Both the position numbers and the translations under genes were made by a program. Under the pieces are notes generated by a model. The model did not search any database, had not been told where the DNA came from, and saw only the letters and a list, made by a program, of their open reading frames with translations. Shown here in pieces: positions 54,301 through 59,630 of a stretch of 64,000 nucleotides of DNA; position 1 is the stretch's first letter; each line of letters starts with the position of its first letter. This DNA is from Romanomermis culicivorax (Eukaryota > Nematoda > Enoplea > Mermithida > Mermithidae), in contig CAWUHX010000119.1 in the NCBI GenBank assembly GCA_963922205.1, positions 806,001 to 870,000 of the forward strand. Direction: 5' to 3'.

Positions 54301-55595
54301 TATATGCAGTGACCTCACGAAAGTAAGTTCAACACTGAAACACTAGTAAAGCTAATTACTTTGATCAATGAAAAAGATTTTCATATTTATGATCGGTAAA
54401 CAACAACAAAAAATTTTTTCTAATTACCTGATTAAATTTAAGAATTTCTCAAGGAGCACTAAGACGTCGAATCAGTCCCATCCAAGTCAAAGGTTTTTTA
54501 TTTTTGCTTTTATGAGGTTTTTTTCAAGAATTTTGGTCTTCCAACCATCATAACAAATTCCGCACTTTTCCTACAATGAAAAGCTTTTCACTGCGCGAAA
54601 TTTGCGTGTCCAATTGAACTTATTTTTTAGCGTGTTTCTGTGTCCGTCACTTTAAAGTAAACGAATCGTAGCAATAAAAATCCTGCTGGTATCAGCCAGA
54701 AATATTGCGTGAGGCCAATAGTCAGTGCGTATGGCATCAAAATCCGCAACCCCCTACCCGAAGAACATGTTTGGTTGCATTCATACGTGTAACGACTAAG
54801 ATCCAGGGGTTCGGGCGACCTTTTTGGACCGGGGGGTCACTGATTCCCCAAAATTTTAGAGGGGGTTGCTGAACGGAAAAAAATCATTTTTTTCACCAAA
54901 AAGTCAAAAAACGGTTCAAAGAATATTAATGTTTTCTAAAATACCGTAAAAGATACATTCATGGCGCGCAGCGCCGGGAAAATTACTTTCTTTGAACATT
55001 TTTTGTTCAAAAATTGACATTTTTCAGTATTTTTCCGATCAAAAGTGTTGGGGTCCCTATGATTACTCTATGGCTAGCCATAGGACTGGAAAATTCTGGG
55101 GGTCACCCATTGGCTAGCGATATGGCCGGCGATTTCTGGGGGATTCCTATAGCACTTCCCCCTGAATTACATATGGTTCCATCGGGGGGTTGGCTCTATT
55201 AGAATAAATACGGTATCGGATCAAATTGAAGCTGTTTATTTTTTCAGTCATTCGAGCAATGCTGCGACAATCTATCCAAATCTAAACCGCTGTGCGACTC
55301 TAGCCTCATCCTGGCCAACGTTAAATCGGCCGTTGAACCCTATTGCCAACCACCCAGCAGCGTCGCTTCGTGGAAACGGTACGGCCCGTGTTTGGTCGAC
55401 GCTTTGGATGCGCCTTCGGCTCGGAAGTGTCGAAAAGGGCGCGGATCGTCGTGTACTGACGAGCAAACGACCGCCGATTTGGTCATTTGCGCGAAAAATG
55501 CCGTAAATTCGACGTGCGGTTCGGCGGCCGCCGAGTTTTACAGCAAATACAGCAAACGGGTCCATGTTTGCAAAGTTGTGTTGAAGGGCATATAG
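21272..55595 (+). CDS. Gene 1: mosaic secreted thyroglobulin-1/Kunitz/lustrin/DUF19 protein, 14 exons
   Basis: Exons: 21272-21329, 23609-23824, 25374-25595, 25655-25786, 34447-34524, 34599-34727, 34786-34917, 35075-35419, 37072-37227, 37280-37486, 40073-40267, 46753-47398, 53598-53946, 55248-55595. Every junction is GT-AG and keeps one frame, giving about 1,070 aa ending at TAG 55593-55595. Domain order by residue: signal peptide 1-16; thyroglobulin type-1 about 33-90, 98-163 and 253-314; lustrin-type Cys-rich 168-208, 441-485, 500-545, 572-617; Kunitz about 378-434; DUF19 about 640-860 and 895-1060. Thyroglobulin type-1 and Kunitz folds commonly bind proteases, and such mosaics occur in secreted or matrix proteins of worms; function here is inference. 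The first eleven junctions are phase 1, the next phase 2, the last phase 0. Exons between 21329 and 23609 could be missing. Confidence 0.82.
22613..23413. mobile_element. MITE A (CATACATGTAA TIR), itself interrupted
   Basis: TIRs CATACATGTAA (22613) and TTACATGTATG (ending 23413). Flanks GTCGATAT and GTCCATAT are a 7 of 8 match to an 8-bp target duplication. A related uninterrupted copy lies at 54782-55175. The conserved core includes TATGGCTAGCCATAGGA, which is palindromic. Confidence 0.85.
22974..23389. mobile_element. MITE B (CATACATGCAC TIR), copy 1, inserted in MITE A
   Basis: TIRs CATACATGCAC and GTGCATGTGTG, flanked by the exact 8-bp duplication GCACTCTC. Inside the right end is a tandem of TCTGCTGGGGGTCAA units. 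The equivalent position in the second copy of MITE A (near 55150-55165) is empty and contiguous. Confidence 0.92.
23609..23824 (+). CDS. Gene 1 exon 2: thyroglobulin type-1 domain 1
   Basis: 216 nt, phase 1 at both ends (acceptor AATATTTTAG, donor GTTAGT). It encodes all six cysteines of a type-1A domain: C in KALCLLAL, C in PVCDDNGDF, QC, then CWCVDPKTG, and a last C in FLDC. The DNGDF and QCWCVD motifs are the family signature. Disulfides C1-C2, C3-C4, C5-C6 are known for the fold. Domains of this type often inhibit cysteine proteases, but not always. Confidence 0.93.
23825..25373. other. Intron 2 of gene 1
   Basis: Contains an inverted-repeat hairpin at 24135-24600, two termini of the GATCGATGCAGCG type near 24740 and 25045, and a family D piece at 25100-25310. 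No exon is seen. Confidence 0.65.
24135..24600. repeat. Hairpin element in intron 2
   Basis: 24150-24300 (GAATCATTGGAAAAACATTC, TTAATCAGGTTATTGAAGG, AGCTGTTCTTTTGCCGCTCACTGAC) is the inverted copy of 24430-24590. The loop carries TTTTGAAATGATCGACGCAGCG. Related sequence is at 45560-45760 and 56040-56180. Confidence 0.75.
25374..25595 (+). CDS. Gene 1 exon 3: thyroglobulin type-1 domain 2
   Basis: It encodes SCRDELMQVL, then VPSCINNGLY, TQC, QCWCVNVDTG and a last C in TIDC: six canonical cysteines. Donor GTTAGA after the T of a split codon gives phase 1. The start could be 25374 (after ATTTTAAG) or 25386 (after TTCAAAAG); both keep phase 1 and differ by four residues outside the domain. Intron 3 behind it is only 59 nt. 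Confidence 0.92.
25655..25786 (+). CDS. Gene 1 exon 4: lustrin-type Cys-rich domain 1
   Basis: Acceptor CTTCTTCAG, donor GTAAGA, phase 1 at both ends. It encodes RCPNGQPLEERDC, then NPCPTGFTC and KAGCCP, matching the lustrin cysteine-rich pattern (C-x-G-x-P, CP-x-G-[FY]-x-C, closing CC). Lustrin-type repeats are found in shell matrix proteins and in many nematode secreted Kunitz proteins. The exon is an exact domain unit of 44 codons. Confidence 0.9.
27190..28330. mobile_element. Inner inverted-repeat element within the 4.6-kb palindrome
   Basis: 27240-27455 and 28065-28280 are inverted, roughly 75 percent alike (CAACAGGGTCTCAGAAAATTTGG against AAATTTTCAGAAACCCTGTTG; CTACATCTTTGATACAGTGCAC). 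Its centre (about 27760) is not that of the outer palindrome (about 28180), so it is a separate insertion. Confidence 0.8.
27915..28005 (+). ncRNA. tRNA-like relic in the inner element
   Basis: GCAGTGCGTCTGCCTTGAATGCTGAAGGTCGAGGGTTCGAAAC-type order is present: an anticodon-arm-like stretch (loop CTTGAAT), variable AGGTC, and a B-box GGTTCGAAAC at about 27980. The D-arm region is expanded (GGCTTAATTAACGCATTTGG), and the acceptor ends do not pair. It is degenerate, not a working tRNA. Confidence 0.45.
30605..31027. mobile_element. MITE B (CATACATGCAC TIR), copy 2
   Basis: TIRs CATATATGCAC and GTGCATGTATG with exact 8-bp flanks GCTGTGTC. Three adjacent TCTGCTGGGGGTCAA units lie at 30939-30995. 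423 bp, non-coding. Confidence 0.92.
31028..31950. other. Intronic DNA without recognised features
   Basis: No repeat or exon recognised in this part of intron 4. A GCGCGCGCGA tract lies near 31482. Confidence 0.5.
31954..32121 (-). CDS. Small acidic open frame in element X
   Basis: A 55-codon frame starts ATG (32121) as MSKQLFSNYSTSV and turns strongly acidic (KSDEDNEDINEVV, ENDDFDFPP) before TAA at 31954. It follows an acceptor-like TTGTTTTTTTTCAG near 32180 on the same strand. Non-random composition suggests a remnant of an element-encoded protein, perhaps the N-terminus of a transposase, but no domain identifies it. Confidence 0.35.
   Translation of the reverse strand: MSKQLFSNYSTSVLEVRAEDDLDSSHNHSLSKSDEDNEDINEVVICENDDFDFPP
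32365..33628. mobile_element. GC-tipped TIR element (AGGCCCTGTCATACTTC)
   Basis: Tips AGGCCCTGTCATACTTC and GAAGTATGACAGGGCCT are perfect inverted repeats, followed inward by GCGCGGCGCCGC-type sequence. The tips resemble those of the TTAA element at 17588 (GGCCCTGCTATACTTC). TTAA is present at the left flank only. Inside are a degenerate MITE B copy (about 32690-33000) and a MITE tip ending at 33352. Confidence 0.8.
33690..33990. repeat. GCGCTAATGGGC phrase array
   Basis: Degenerate repeats such as TTCGCGCTTATGAGC, TTCGCGCTAATGGGC and GCACGAATGCTAATGGGGC. Comparable in style to the phrase arrays at 18120, 18550, 60065 and 63280. Confidence 0.65.
34447..34524 (+). CDS. Gene 1 exon 5: linker
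   Basis: 78 nt between acceptor ATTTTTCAG and donor GTAAGT, phase 1 at both ends. It encodes about 26 residues (ENATIEPRLVPHAVNDLIQT) with one N-glycosylation motif and no cysteine. Support is from strong splice sites and frame continuity rather than from a domain. Confidence 0.75.
34599..34727 (+). CDS. Gene 1 exon 6: first half of thyroglobulin type-1 domain 3
   Basis: Acceptor ATTTGCAG, donor GTCAGG, phase 1 at both ends. It encodes CFDILKSTT and VPKCKSDG. The cut falls inside the DG-x-F motif: splicing to exon 7 restores SDGSFEEVQC exactly, which decided the donor over an alternative at 34731. An extra upstream Cys (VPCKPQ) is not part of the canonical six. Confidence 0.88.
34786..34917 (+). 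CDS. Gene 1 exon 7: second half of thyroglobulin type-1 domain 3
   Basis: It encodes SFEEVQC, VCWCVDMNGEE and a final C in FPGC, then NSHRMNNS with an N-glycosylation site. The intron before it is 58 nt. Donor GTGAGA, phase 1. This is the only thyroglobulin type-1 domain of the gene that is split by an intron. Confidence 0.9.
35075..35419 (+). CDS. Gene 1 exon 8: linker and Kunitz domain
   Basis: Acceptor CCTTTTTTCAG, donor GTAAGT, phase 1 at both ends, 115 codons. The first half is a linker with several N-glycosylation motifs (NGS, NHT, NSS). The second half is a Kunitz domain with six cysteines: CKLPKSYGSYC, FSC, YKGCAGNDNKF, QC, RC. The FTYKGCAGNDNKF block is diagnostic. The segment between Cys 2 and Cys 3 is 20 residues instead of the usual 15, and the residue after Cys 2 (P1 position) is Asn rather than Lys or Arg, so trypsin-type inhibition is unlikely. 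Confidence 0.93.
35420..37071. other. Intron 8 of gene 1
   Basis: Contains a MITE at 36538-36760. 36035-36268 is open but lacks a motif or matching phase. No exon is needed here. Confidence 0.65.
36538..36760. mobile_element. MITE, TATAGTCTG family, well preserved
   Basis: Ends TATAGTCTGTTTTTTATG and AAGAAAAACAGACTATAG are near-perfect inverted repeats. Interior words ACAAATCAGCACTGTCGTC and CTACTTGCTTTCCACCTTC are shared family-wide. A copy running off the window at 63853 has the same left half. Confidence 0.88.
37072..37227 (+). CDS. Gene 1 exon 9: lustrin-type domain 2
   Basis: Acceptor GTTTTTTCAG, donor GTTGAT, phase 1 at both ends, 52 codons. It encodes CSGYGNGLQY, NCLELQCPAGWVCKPG and VTCC. 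The CPAGWVC and closing CC fit the lustrin pattern. The GC content is well above that of the adjacent introns. Confidence 0.9.
37280..37486 (+). CDS. Gene 1 exon 10: lustrin-type domain 3
   Basis: After an intron of only 52 nt (acceptor CCTTTTGCAG). It encodes TCSNGAKAF, SCNDLRCPSGYECSQ and KCC. Donor GTATAT at 37487 keeps phase 1; an earlier phase-1 donor at 37475 (GTGGGC) is possible and would drop four residues. Confidence 0.88.
37805..37900. repeat. AGCT-rich hairpin
   Basis: GCTCCAGCTGAGCTACAGC and GTTGCAGCTCAGCTGTAGC are inverted halves about 50 bp apart. A half copy lies at 1355-1400. Confidence 0.7.
39198..39427. mobile_element. MITE C in a family D copy
   Basis: Ends CAAACATGCAC and GTGCTTGTATG, flanked by GTCCGTGT and GTCCGTAT (7 of 8). 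It interrupts family D at the position homologous to that hit by MITE A. The surrounding halves are 39060-39197 and 39428-39640. Confidence 0.7.
40073..40267 (+). CDS. Gene 1 exon 11: lustrin-type domain 4
   Basis: Acceptor AAATTTTCAG, donor GTGACA, phase 1 at both ends, 65 codons. It encodes VSCPVGEPLVDEY, LCNGENQCSNGAFCWNG and GICC. CPVGEPL and the closing CC identify the fold. There is no methionine near its start, so it is recognised only from splice sites and domain pattern. Confidence 0.9.
41549..45138. mobile_element. Composite foldback-plus-satellite element, copy 3
   Basis: The largest copy: left arm 41549-41745, interior, right arm 42718-42917, linker, satellite about 43095-44640, 3' block 44640-45138 with terminal hairpin. 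It lies in gene 1 intron 11, so it is transcribed if the gene is. Arms share copy-specific bases (GAATTGTCGCCAAGCTTG, CACTTTTCTAATATTGG). No protein gene is supported inside. Confidence 0.85.
43095..44640. repeat. Satellite array in copy 3, about 16 units
   Basis: Nearly twice the unit number of copies 1 and 2, so arrays expand independently after or between insertions. A 220-codon minus-strand open frame (43908-44570) reads through about seven units with a repeated peptide of about 33 residues; this follows from the 99-nt period. Confidence 0.9.
46753..47398 (+). CDS. Gene 1 exon 12: DUF19 domain 1
   Basis: Acceptor CTATATTTTAG gives phase 1 from exon 11; an alternative acceptor at 46729 also keeps phase. 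It encodes a long Cys pattern (TCKSYDFYRSCVDDV, HCYSYVDDV, FFCQPS, RCLSEIL, NCLNVFEQ, LCYAIRYFGDCLGPAV, NCSADLD) typical of the T20D4.11-like family. Donor GTTGGT at 47399 ends in phase 2, and splicing to exon 13 restores TIRQYVNESLSVIFGGTC, the expected helix and last Cys. If the intron is retained the frame runs to a stop at 47487-47489. Confidence 0.85.
48785..50125 (-). pseudogene. hAT transposon relic with transposase fragments
   Basis: Ends CAGGAATGGG and, inverted, TAGGGATGGG, flanked by CTCCATAT (48777-48784) and CTCCCTAT (50126-50133), a 7 of 8 match to an 8-bp duplication. On the minus strand, pieces of a hAT-type transposase remain: LRSLDSRGISSFVEMLQ (near 49960-50030), YDPRLNDKFFEKPGTISDM (near 49790-49850; the DPRL-x-x-FF motif is typical of hAT C-terminal halves), then SSSEDEEDPIEPEDINV (near 49600-49650). 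Frames are broken by stops and shifts, and the C-terminal dimerisation part is not seen. 48965-49340 is element X sequence in the opposite sense. Confidence 0.75.
51971..52348. mobile_element. MITE B (CATACATGCAC TIR), copy 3
   Basis: Ends CATACATGCAC and GTGCATGTGCATG with exact 8-bp flanks ATCCTGAG. Interior follows copies 1 and 2 (GTCAGCCAGG, TTCCTAACATCCAATCAGC, TCTTCTGGGGGTC). Confidence 0.9.
53030..53200. mobile_element. MITE fragment, TATAGTCTG family
   Basis: Blocks GCAAGACTGGAAATTGGTGAG through AAGCATTACAGATTATA match the right half of the family. The left end is lost. Confidence 0.65.
53343..53568. mobile_element. MITE, TATAGTCTG family, next to exon 13
   Basis: Left AAGTCTGTTTTTATTGAAG, right TTTTATAAAAAACAGACTATAG. 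Its right tip ends about 29 nt before the exon 13 boundary, so it lies inside the normal branch-point and acceptor zone. Confidence 0.8.
53598..53946 (+). CDS. Gene 1 exon 13: end of DUF19 domain 1 and start of domain 2
   Basis: Acceptor TTTCGTATTAG; the single leading base completes AGA from exon 12. It encodes QYVNESLSVIFGGTC (end of domain 1), an acidic and Ser-rich linker, then CRDDVDFMNGISACWKKF and EEMCALFQ (start of domain 2). Donor GTGGAT, phase 0. GC content is clearly higher than in the flanking intron. Confidence 0.85.
53947..55247. other. Intron 13 of gene 1
   Basis: Includes a hairpin-family fragment (54310-54440) and MITE A copy 2 (54782-55175). Confidence 0.65.
54782..55175. 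mobile_element. MITE A copy 2, lacking the MITE B insertion
   Basis: Ends CATACGTGTAA and TTACATATG; flanks GTTGCATT and GTTCCATC match at 6 of 8. It contains TATGGCTAGCCATAGGA and an uninterrupted GCACTTCCCCCTGAA at the place where copy 1 carries MITE B. It ends 72 nt before exon 14. Confidence 0.8.
55248..55595 (+). CDS. Gene 1 exon 14: DUF19 domain 2, terminal exon
   Basis: Acceptor TATTTTTTCAG, phase 0. It encodes QCCDNLSKSKPLC, YCQPPSS, RYGPCLVDAL, KCRKGRGSSC, ICAKNAVNSTCGSAAAEF and VHVCKVVLKGI, then TAG. The CAKNAVNSTCG block matches the closing part of the T20D4.11-like pattern. The protein ends soon after the last Cys, so it is secreted rather than membrane-anchored. No AATAAA is close behind; a poly(A) site was not located. 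Confidence 0.88.
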   Translation, partial: SFEQCCDNLSKSKPLCDSSLILANVKSAVEPYCQPPSSVASWKRYGPCLVDALDAPSARKCRKGRGSSCTDEQTTADLVICAKNAVNSTCGSAAAEFYSKYSKRVHVCKVVLKGI

Positions 55596-56317
55596 CTTTC
55601 GATGATATTAGAATGAAAAGTCTGACTGTGATCTCATCATCGTCAGAGCTTATACAAAAATTGGCGGCCACTTTGTTCCAATGGCGTGTTCGAAAATTAA
55701 AAAATGAGAAAAATATTCACTATCGCCAAAATGGTTTGCGCGGTGCTCATTCTGTAGAATTTTCTCATACAAAAATTGACCGGACTAGGTCGTCAATGTT
55801 GCATCCCTGTAGAACATGTTGTCTGGCAGAAGTATACAAAAATACGAAATGTTATTTGCTTTCCATTTTCATGTTTTACAAGCTTAAGAAAAACAAACTA
55901 TAGTTCAGCTTCATCGTCTCCTTATAACTTCTATAGCCCATTTACATTGAAATGGTAGAAGATAAAGGACCGAAAAAGTAACTTCAATTCGACGCATAAC
56001 TTTCACGTAGTGAAAAAGCTTTATACTGTAGAAAAAATGGTTACCCACCTTCAACTTGAATAGAACTGTGCCCATACCTGAGTGCCCTCAAAAACTTTTG
56101 ATAAGGAAACTTTCATTAATTAAGTAATAGGCATTACTAGTTTTTCTGTATTGAACCTTCTCTCACGGACTTGCTGTACATATTATTCCAGAATAGACTC
56201 GTATTCAGGGTGACATCCAAGCAGCACAGGCAGTCTCATCAACTTCGAAAAACAAGGCCTATAATTTCTTCGCATGACTTCGACAGAACCTATATAAATT
56301 TGAACCTTTTGCCTCTC

Positions 56318-56572
56318 CTATATAGAGTTAGAGAATGTGTCACATGGTAAAGTCATATCGATAATTTTTGATAATTGTTGTGTTGATAAAAAATATTCAA
56401 TTTTTTGAAATTTTCCTTGTGATTTTTTAAATAATAAATTATGTATTGCATCTTTCGAACGCCGGTCCAGTCCATATTGGCTCTTTCTTTTTCTTCTCTT
56501 TCCATCTTTCTTATTTCCTATCAGTTTTCCCTTCGGGAAGCCTGGGTTCGCTTCGCTCGCAGGTTGCTCCAA
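56318..56572 (-). CDS. Unassigned Lys-rich open frame
   Basis: 84 codons beginning LEQPASEANPGFPKGKLI, then a strongly basic stretch (KKDGKRRKRKSQYG), ending CDTFSNSI before a stop. The upstream base context (AAGTTAAG) could be an acceptor. The first 60 nt (56510-56570) are GC-rich, unlike the surroundings. No family recognised; it may be a terminal exon or part of a repeat. Confidence 0.25.
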   Translation of the reverse strand: MEQPASEANPGFPKGKLIGNKKDGKRRKRKSQYGLDRRSKDAIHNLLFKKSQGKFQKIEYFLSTQQLSKIIDMTLPCDTFSNSI

Positions 56573-58657
56573 CCTTAACTTATTTCATCTATTTTAGAGT
56601 AGGTAAATTGGTTGAAAATTGACCAAGTTACGGGATTACCGAGCCCAGAGCTCTGGGTAACCCCTTTTTAGCCGTAATATATGATTTTGCTGAGGTCATA
56701 TTAGTGTTCCAGTATTTTTCTGATTCGAATGAGGTCAAAAATTCAGCATAAAGTCGAAAAATAACTGAATTATTTTATACCATGTCGAGTTATCGTGCAC
56801 TGTGGTTAATACACCAAACTTTTTTGACATAAATTCGTCTTCTCATTTTTCCAATTCGAATGATATATGATATGGATGAATTTTGTTCAGGTTTAACGAT
56901 TTCGAATTTTTAGACGTCAGCAATTCTATGCATCAATCTCTACTTTTTTACCCCAAAAACGTTAATGGTATATAACTTAATCAATATTGCTTCAAACTGA
57001 AAAGTTGAAAAAGATTTTGGTAGAGCTCAATGAGCGGTACTCATTCCATTTTAGACAATTTTAAAGTGATTTGTCTTATTATAGCTATGCGCCAAAATTA
57101 TGAATGCACTTTACACTTCAATTACTCTGTCAATTTTGATCTACGTCTGTGAAACCTGTATATTCTGGTAGGCCACAGTCTAAATTTTGAAAAACATCTT
57201 TAAAGACACTCACAATTAAAACTGTAAAGAACACATGACGTCCGAAAATTGCAGTTTTCGAAACTTTGACTTACTGTAACTGTTGTACCGCAATTTTAAT
57301 CGAAACGAAGGAAGTAGAAAAAATCTTGTTTTTGAAAAAAGTCACGGCGTTTTTGAGATTTTACACTACGTGTTTAGCGATTTACACCCTGTTTACACTC
57401 AATTTTGAATTTTACACTGTGAAACATGTACCGAGGACTCGAATTTAGACGTTCTATAAAATGAAAAAAGAATTTTGAAGATAGCATCTATAGCAGAAAA
57501 GTTATGGCGTGGTGTAAAGCAGCCAAATCTTAAAATCACAGTTTTTTGCTTGTACAAGTCTTCATTTACCCTGATATATTGCATACACATTCTCGCTCAG
57601 CTCGTCAAGAGCATCGAACGGTGGCATTTTCATGTGGGAGTTTTCTTGACTTTTTTCGACCTTTTCTGCAAAATTTTTAAATTACTTTAAATCAGCGAAT
57701 TTCCTCTTTAAACTCGATTTTTTTATATGGAACGAAAGCTTGCAGCGAAACGACTACATGTATATCCTCAAATCTGAGATTTACGCAATACTAACAGAGC
57801 TATCATGTCGCGAAAATCACTTTACATTTTTTTGTGAATAAATTCTGGATTTGCGAGAACATAAGGTTGGGCCTAATGTTCTCTATGTTTTTCCAAAATT
57901 AAAAAAAATTCGAGCGAAAGTTTTGAAAAAATCGGCCTCAAAGTCAGAGTGTAAAAAAAAGTTTAGCCCTAGTGTAAATTTGAGTCGGTCAAAAGCTGCG
58001 GCACTTGTTAATTATCATTTTGATACATCATGTTGGTATACAAAAAATGCGTTTTTCATACCGATAATTGCAGTTTTTGAGTTTAAACTTCCATTGTAAA
58101 AAAATAAAAATAGCCACAAAAAATTGCCGCATGCGCTAAAATTCTATATATATACACAAACGGTTAAATTTGATGAAAAAAATAAAGCCAAATTTCAGTC
58201 AGTCAAGATCCAAAAATCTTCAATCTTTTTCGTTTGATTTTGAAGGCCCATAAAACGCCTCAAGACCCGTCTAAAGTCGTCAGTGGTGCTTAGGTGAATC
58301 CTCAGCGAAATTCGCGTTAAGGATTCCTAAGCTCCACTGGGAGTATACATGAGGCTTTGGAATGACTCAAGCCTAGAATGATGACGTATTATGATGAATT
58401 TGGAAGCTAAATTTTCCGCAAAGAATGTAGGGAAAGAAGTACAGTTTCATACAGGGTGAAGAATGCGTGGGGGGTTGGCACATCGTCATTTCCGCATCAA
58501 ATAAAACGAACCGCATAACTTATTGAAATTTACATATTCTGCGGTCAGGCATAGGGTTAAACAAGCCACATCGATTGACGCGAGAAGAAATCTGGGAAAA
58601 AGCTGGCTTTATCGTGTAGCAAAAAAATGAAATTATCGGTACGTGATTGATTGCAAC

Positions 58658-59266
58658 CATAAATGCACTTGGGGGACGTTGACCCATCCTTAATAAATTT
58701 CTTCATTCTCACAGGTTTTCGCTGACCCAAGCAGATTTGACACCCTGCAAGGATAACGAAGATAATGAAAAGTAATAAAGATATAAGAAGTGGAAGTCGT
58801 CGTAAGAACGAAATGGTCCTGTAGTCTAACGATTTTGCCATGCTTGATTTTTTTGCCATGCTTGATTCGCAAGCATTAACATTGAAGCATAAAGGAATGC
58901 TGATCTATAGTCTATTAATTTCCAAATAAGCTTCGGAAAGCGAAATAATCCATAACAACCGATTAGCAGACAATAAATCTGTATCGTGGGCGGAAATTCT
59001 TTTCCCCGATATTGGTTCGCCTTACTTCAACAGTCAACGTTGGAAAATAGATATATGCAGGTTGTTTATTGATTTGCATGAACATCCTTCTGCGCACTGA
59101 GGCTTATTTCAAAAAGATAGACTGTAGGCTCACATGTTTGACTAATCAAGTTGATATATTGGCTACTTGGCAATATAAGCTCTTTTTCATCATAAAAATA
59201 GAAAATTCTAGCCAGTCTCCTTGCTGACTGACCCCTAGCAGAATTTCTATGCTCTGCATGTAATAC
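58658..59266 (-). mobile_element. Decayed MITE B copy with a MITE inserted
   Basis: Inverted MITE B words (CTGACCCAAGCAGATTTGAC; TGACCCCTAGCAGAATTTC) bound an inserted TATAGTCTG-family MITE at about 58908-59128 (ATCTATAGTCTATTAATTTCC to AAAAAGATAGACTGTAG). Target duplications are no longer clear. Confidence 0.7.
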
Positions 59267-59385
59267 GGTCAGTATTTGTCCAAAAAACACGAAATGACGG
59301 AGCATGTGTTTTATTATTTATCTTTTTTCGTCGATGCTATCGTATTGTGGCGAAGTTTATCTGGTCAATCGCAAAATCGTCGACT

Positions 59386-59630
59386 TCATTCGTCTGGGTC
59401 ACTAATGACATCTTCATTGTTACCAGATGAACCACTCATCGACGCCGAAGTGAAACCTGTAACACTTGCTATCCCTGCAGCATCAGCTTTTTTCGATGAG
59501 CTTGCGTTTCCAACTTTTACAACTGCAATCGTTTTGGAAATCGAGCTTGCGTTTTTTTCAGCCGCCACAGTTGTCGTTTTTTTGGTCTTCAGCATCTTCT
59601 GCTCTTCGACGTCTCGCTGTTTAGCATAGA
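59386..59630 (-). CDS. Gene 2 terminal exon: basic Ser/Ala-rich tail
   Basis: The acceptor on the minus strand, AAGTTTTTTTCAG, is strong. The exon reads YAKQRDVEEQKMLKTKKTTT, then Ala/Ser/Lys-rich sequence, and ends in an acidic NNEDVISDPDE before TGA at 59388-59386. Its two leading bases complete a codon begun in the thyroglobulin type-1 exon (phase 1), giving Ile. No domain is recognised. Codon use and composition differ from the AT-rich flanks. Confidence 0.65.

Larger units (their letters stand above)
55596..59385. other. Interval between convergent genes 1 and 2
   Basis: Contains a MITE tip (55840-55903), a hairpin-family piece (56040-56180), a decayed inverted MITE B copy (58658-59266) and an unassigned minus-strand open frame at 56318-56572. 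56600-58550 has no recognised feature. Confidence 0.55.

Noticed and set aside
55272-55671. Minus-strand frames opposite exon 14
   Set aside because: Antisense shadow of a GC-richer coding exon that has clear DUF19 cysteines on the plus strand.
58557-58872. Minus-strand frames near 58.6-58.9 kb
   Set aside because: They fall within the decayed MITE B copy and its surroundings.
59276-59629. 117-codon plus-strand frame with a hydrophobic C-terminus
   Set aside because: It is the antisense of the gene 2 terminal exon, which has a strong acceptor and a phase match on the minus strand.
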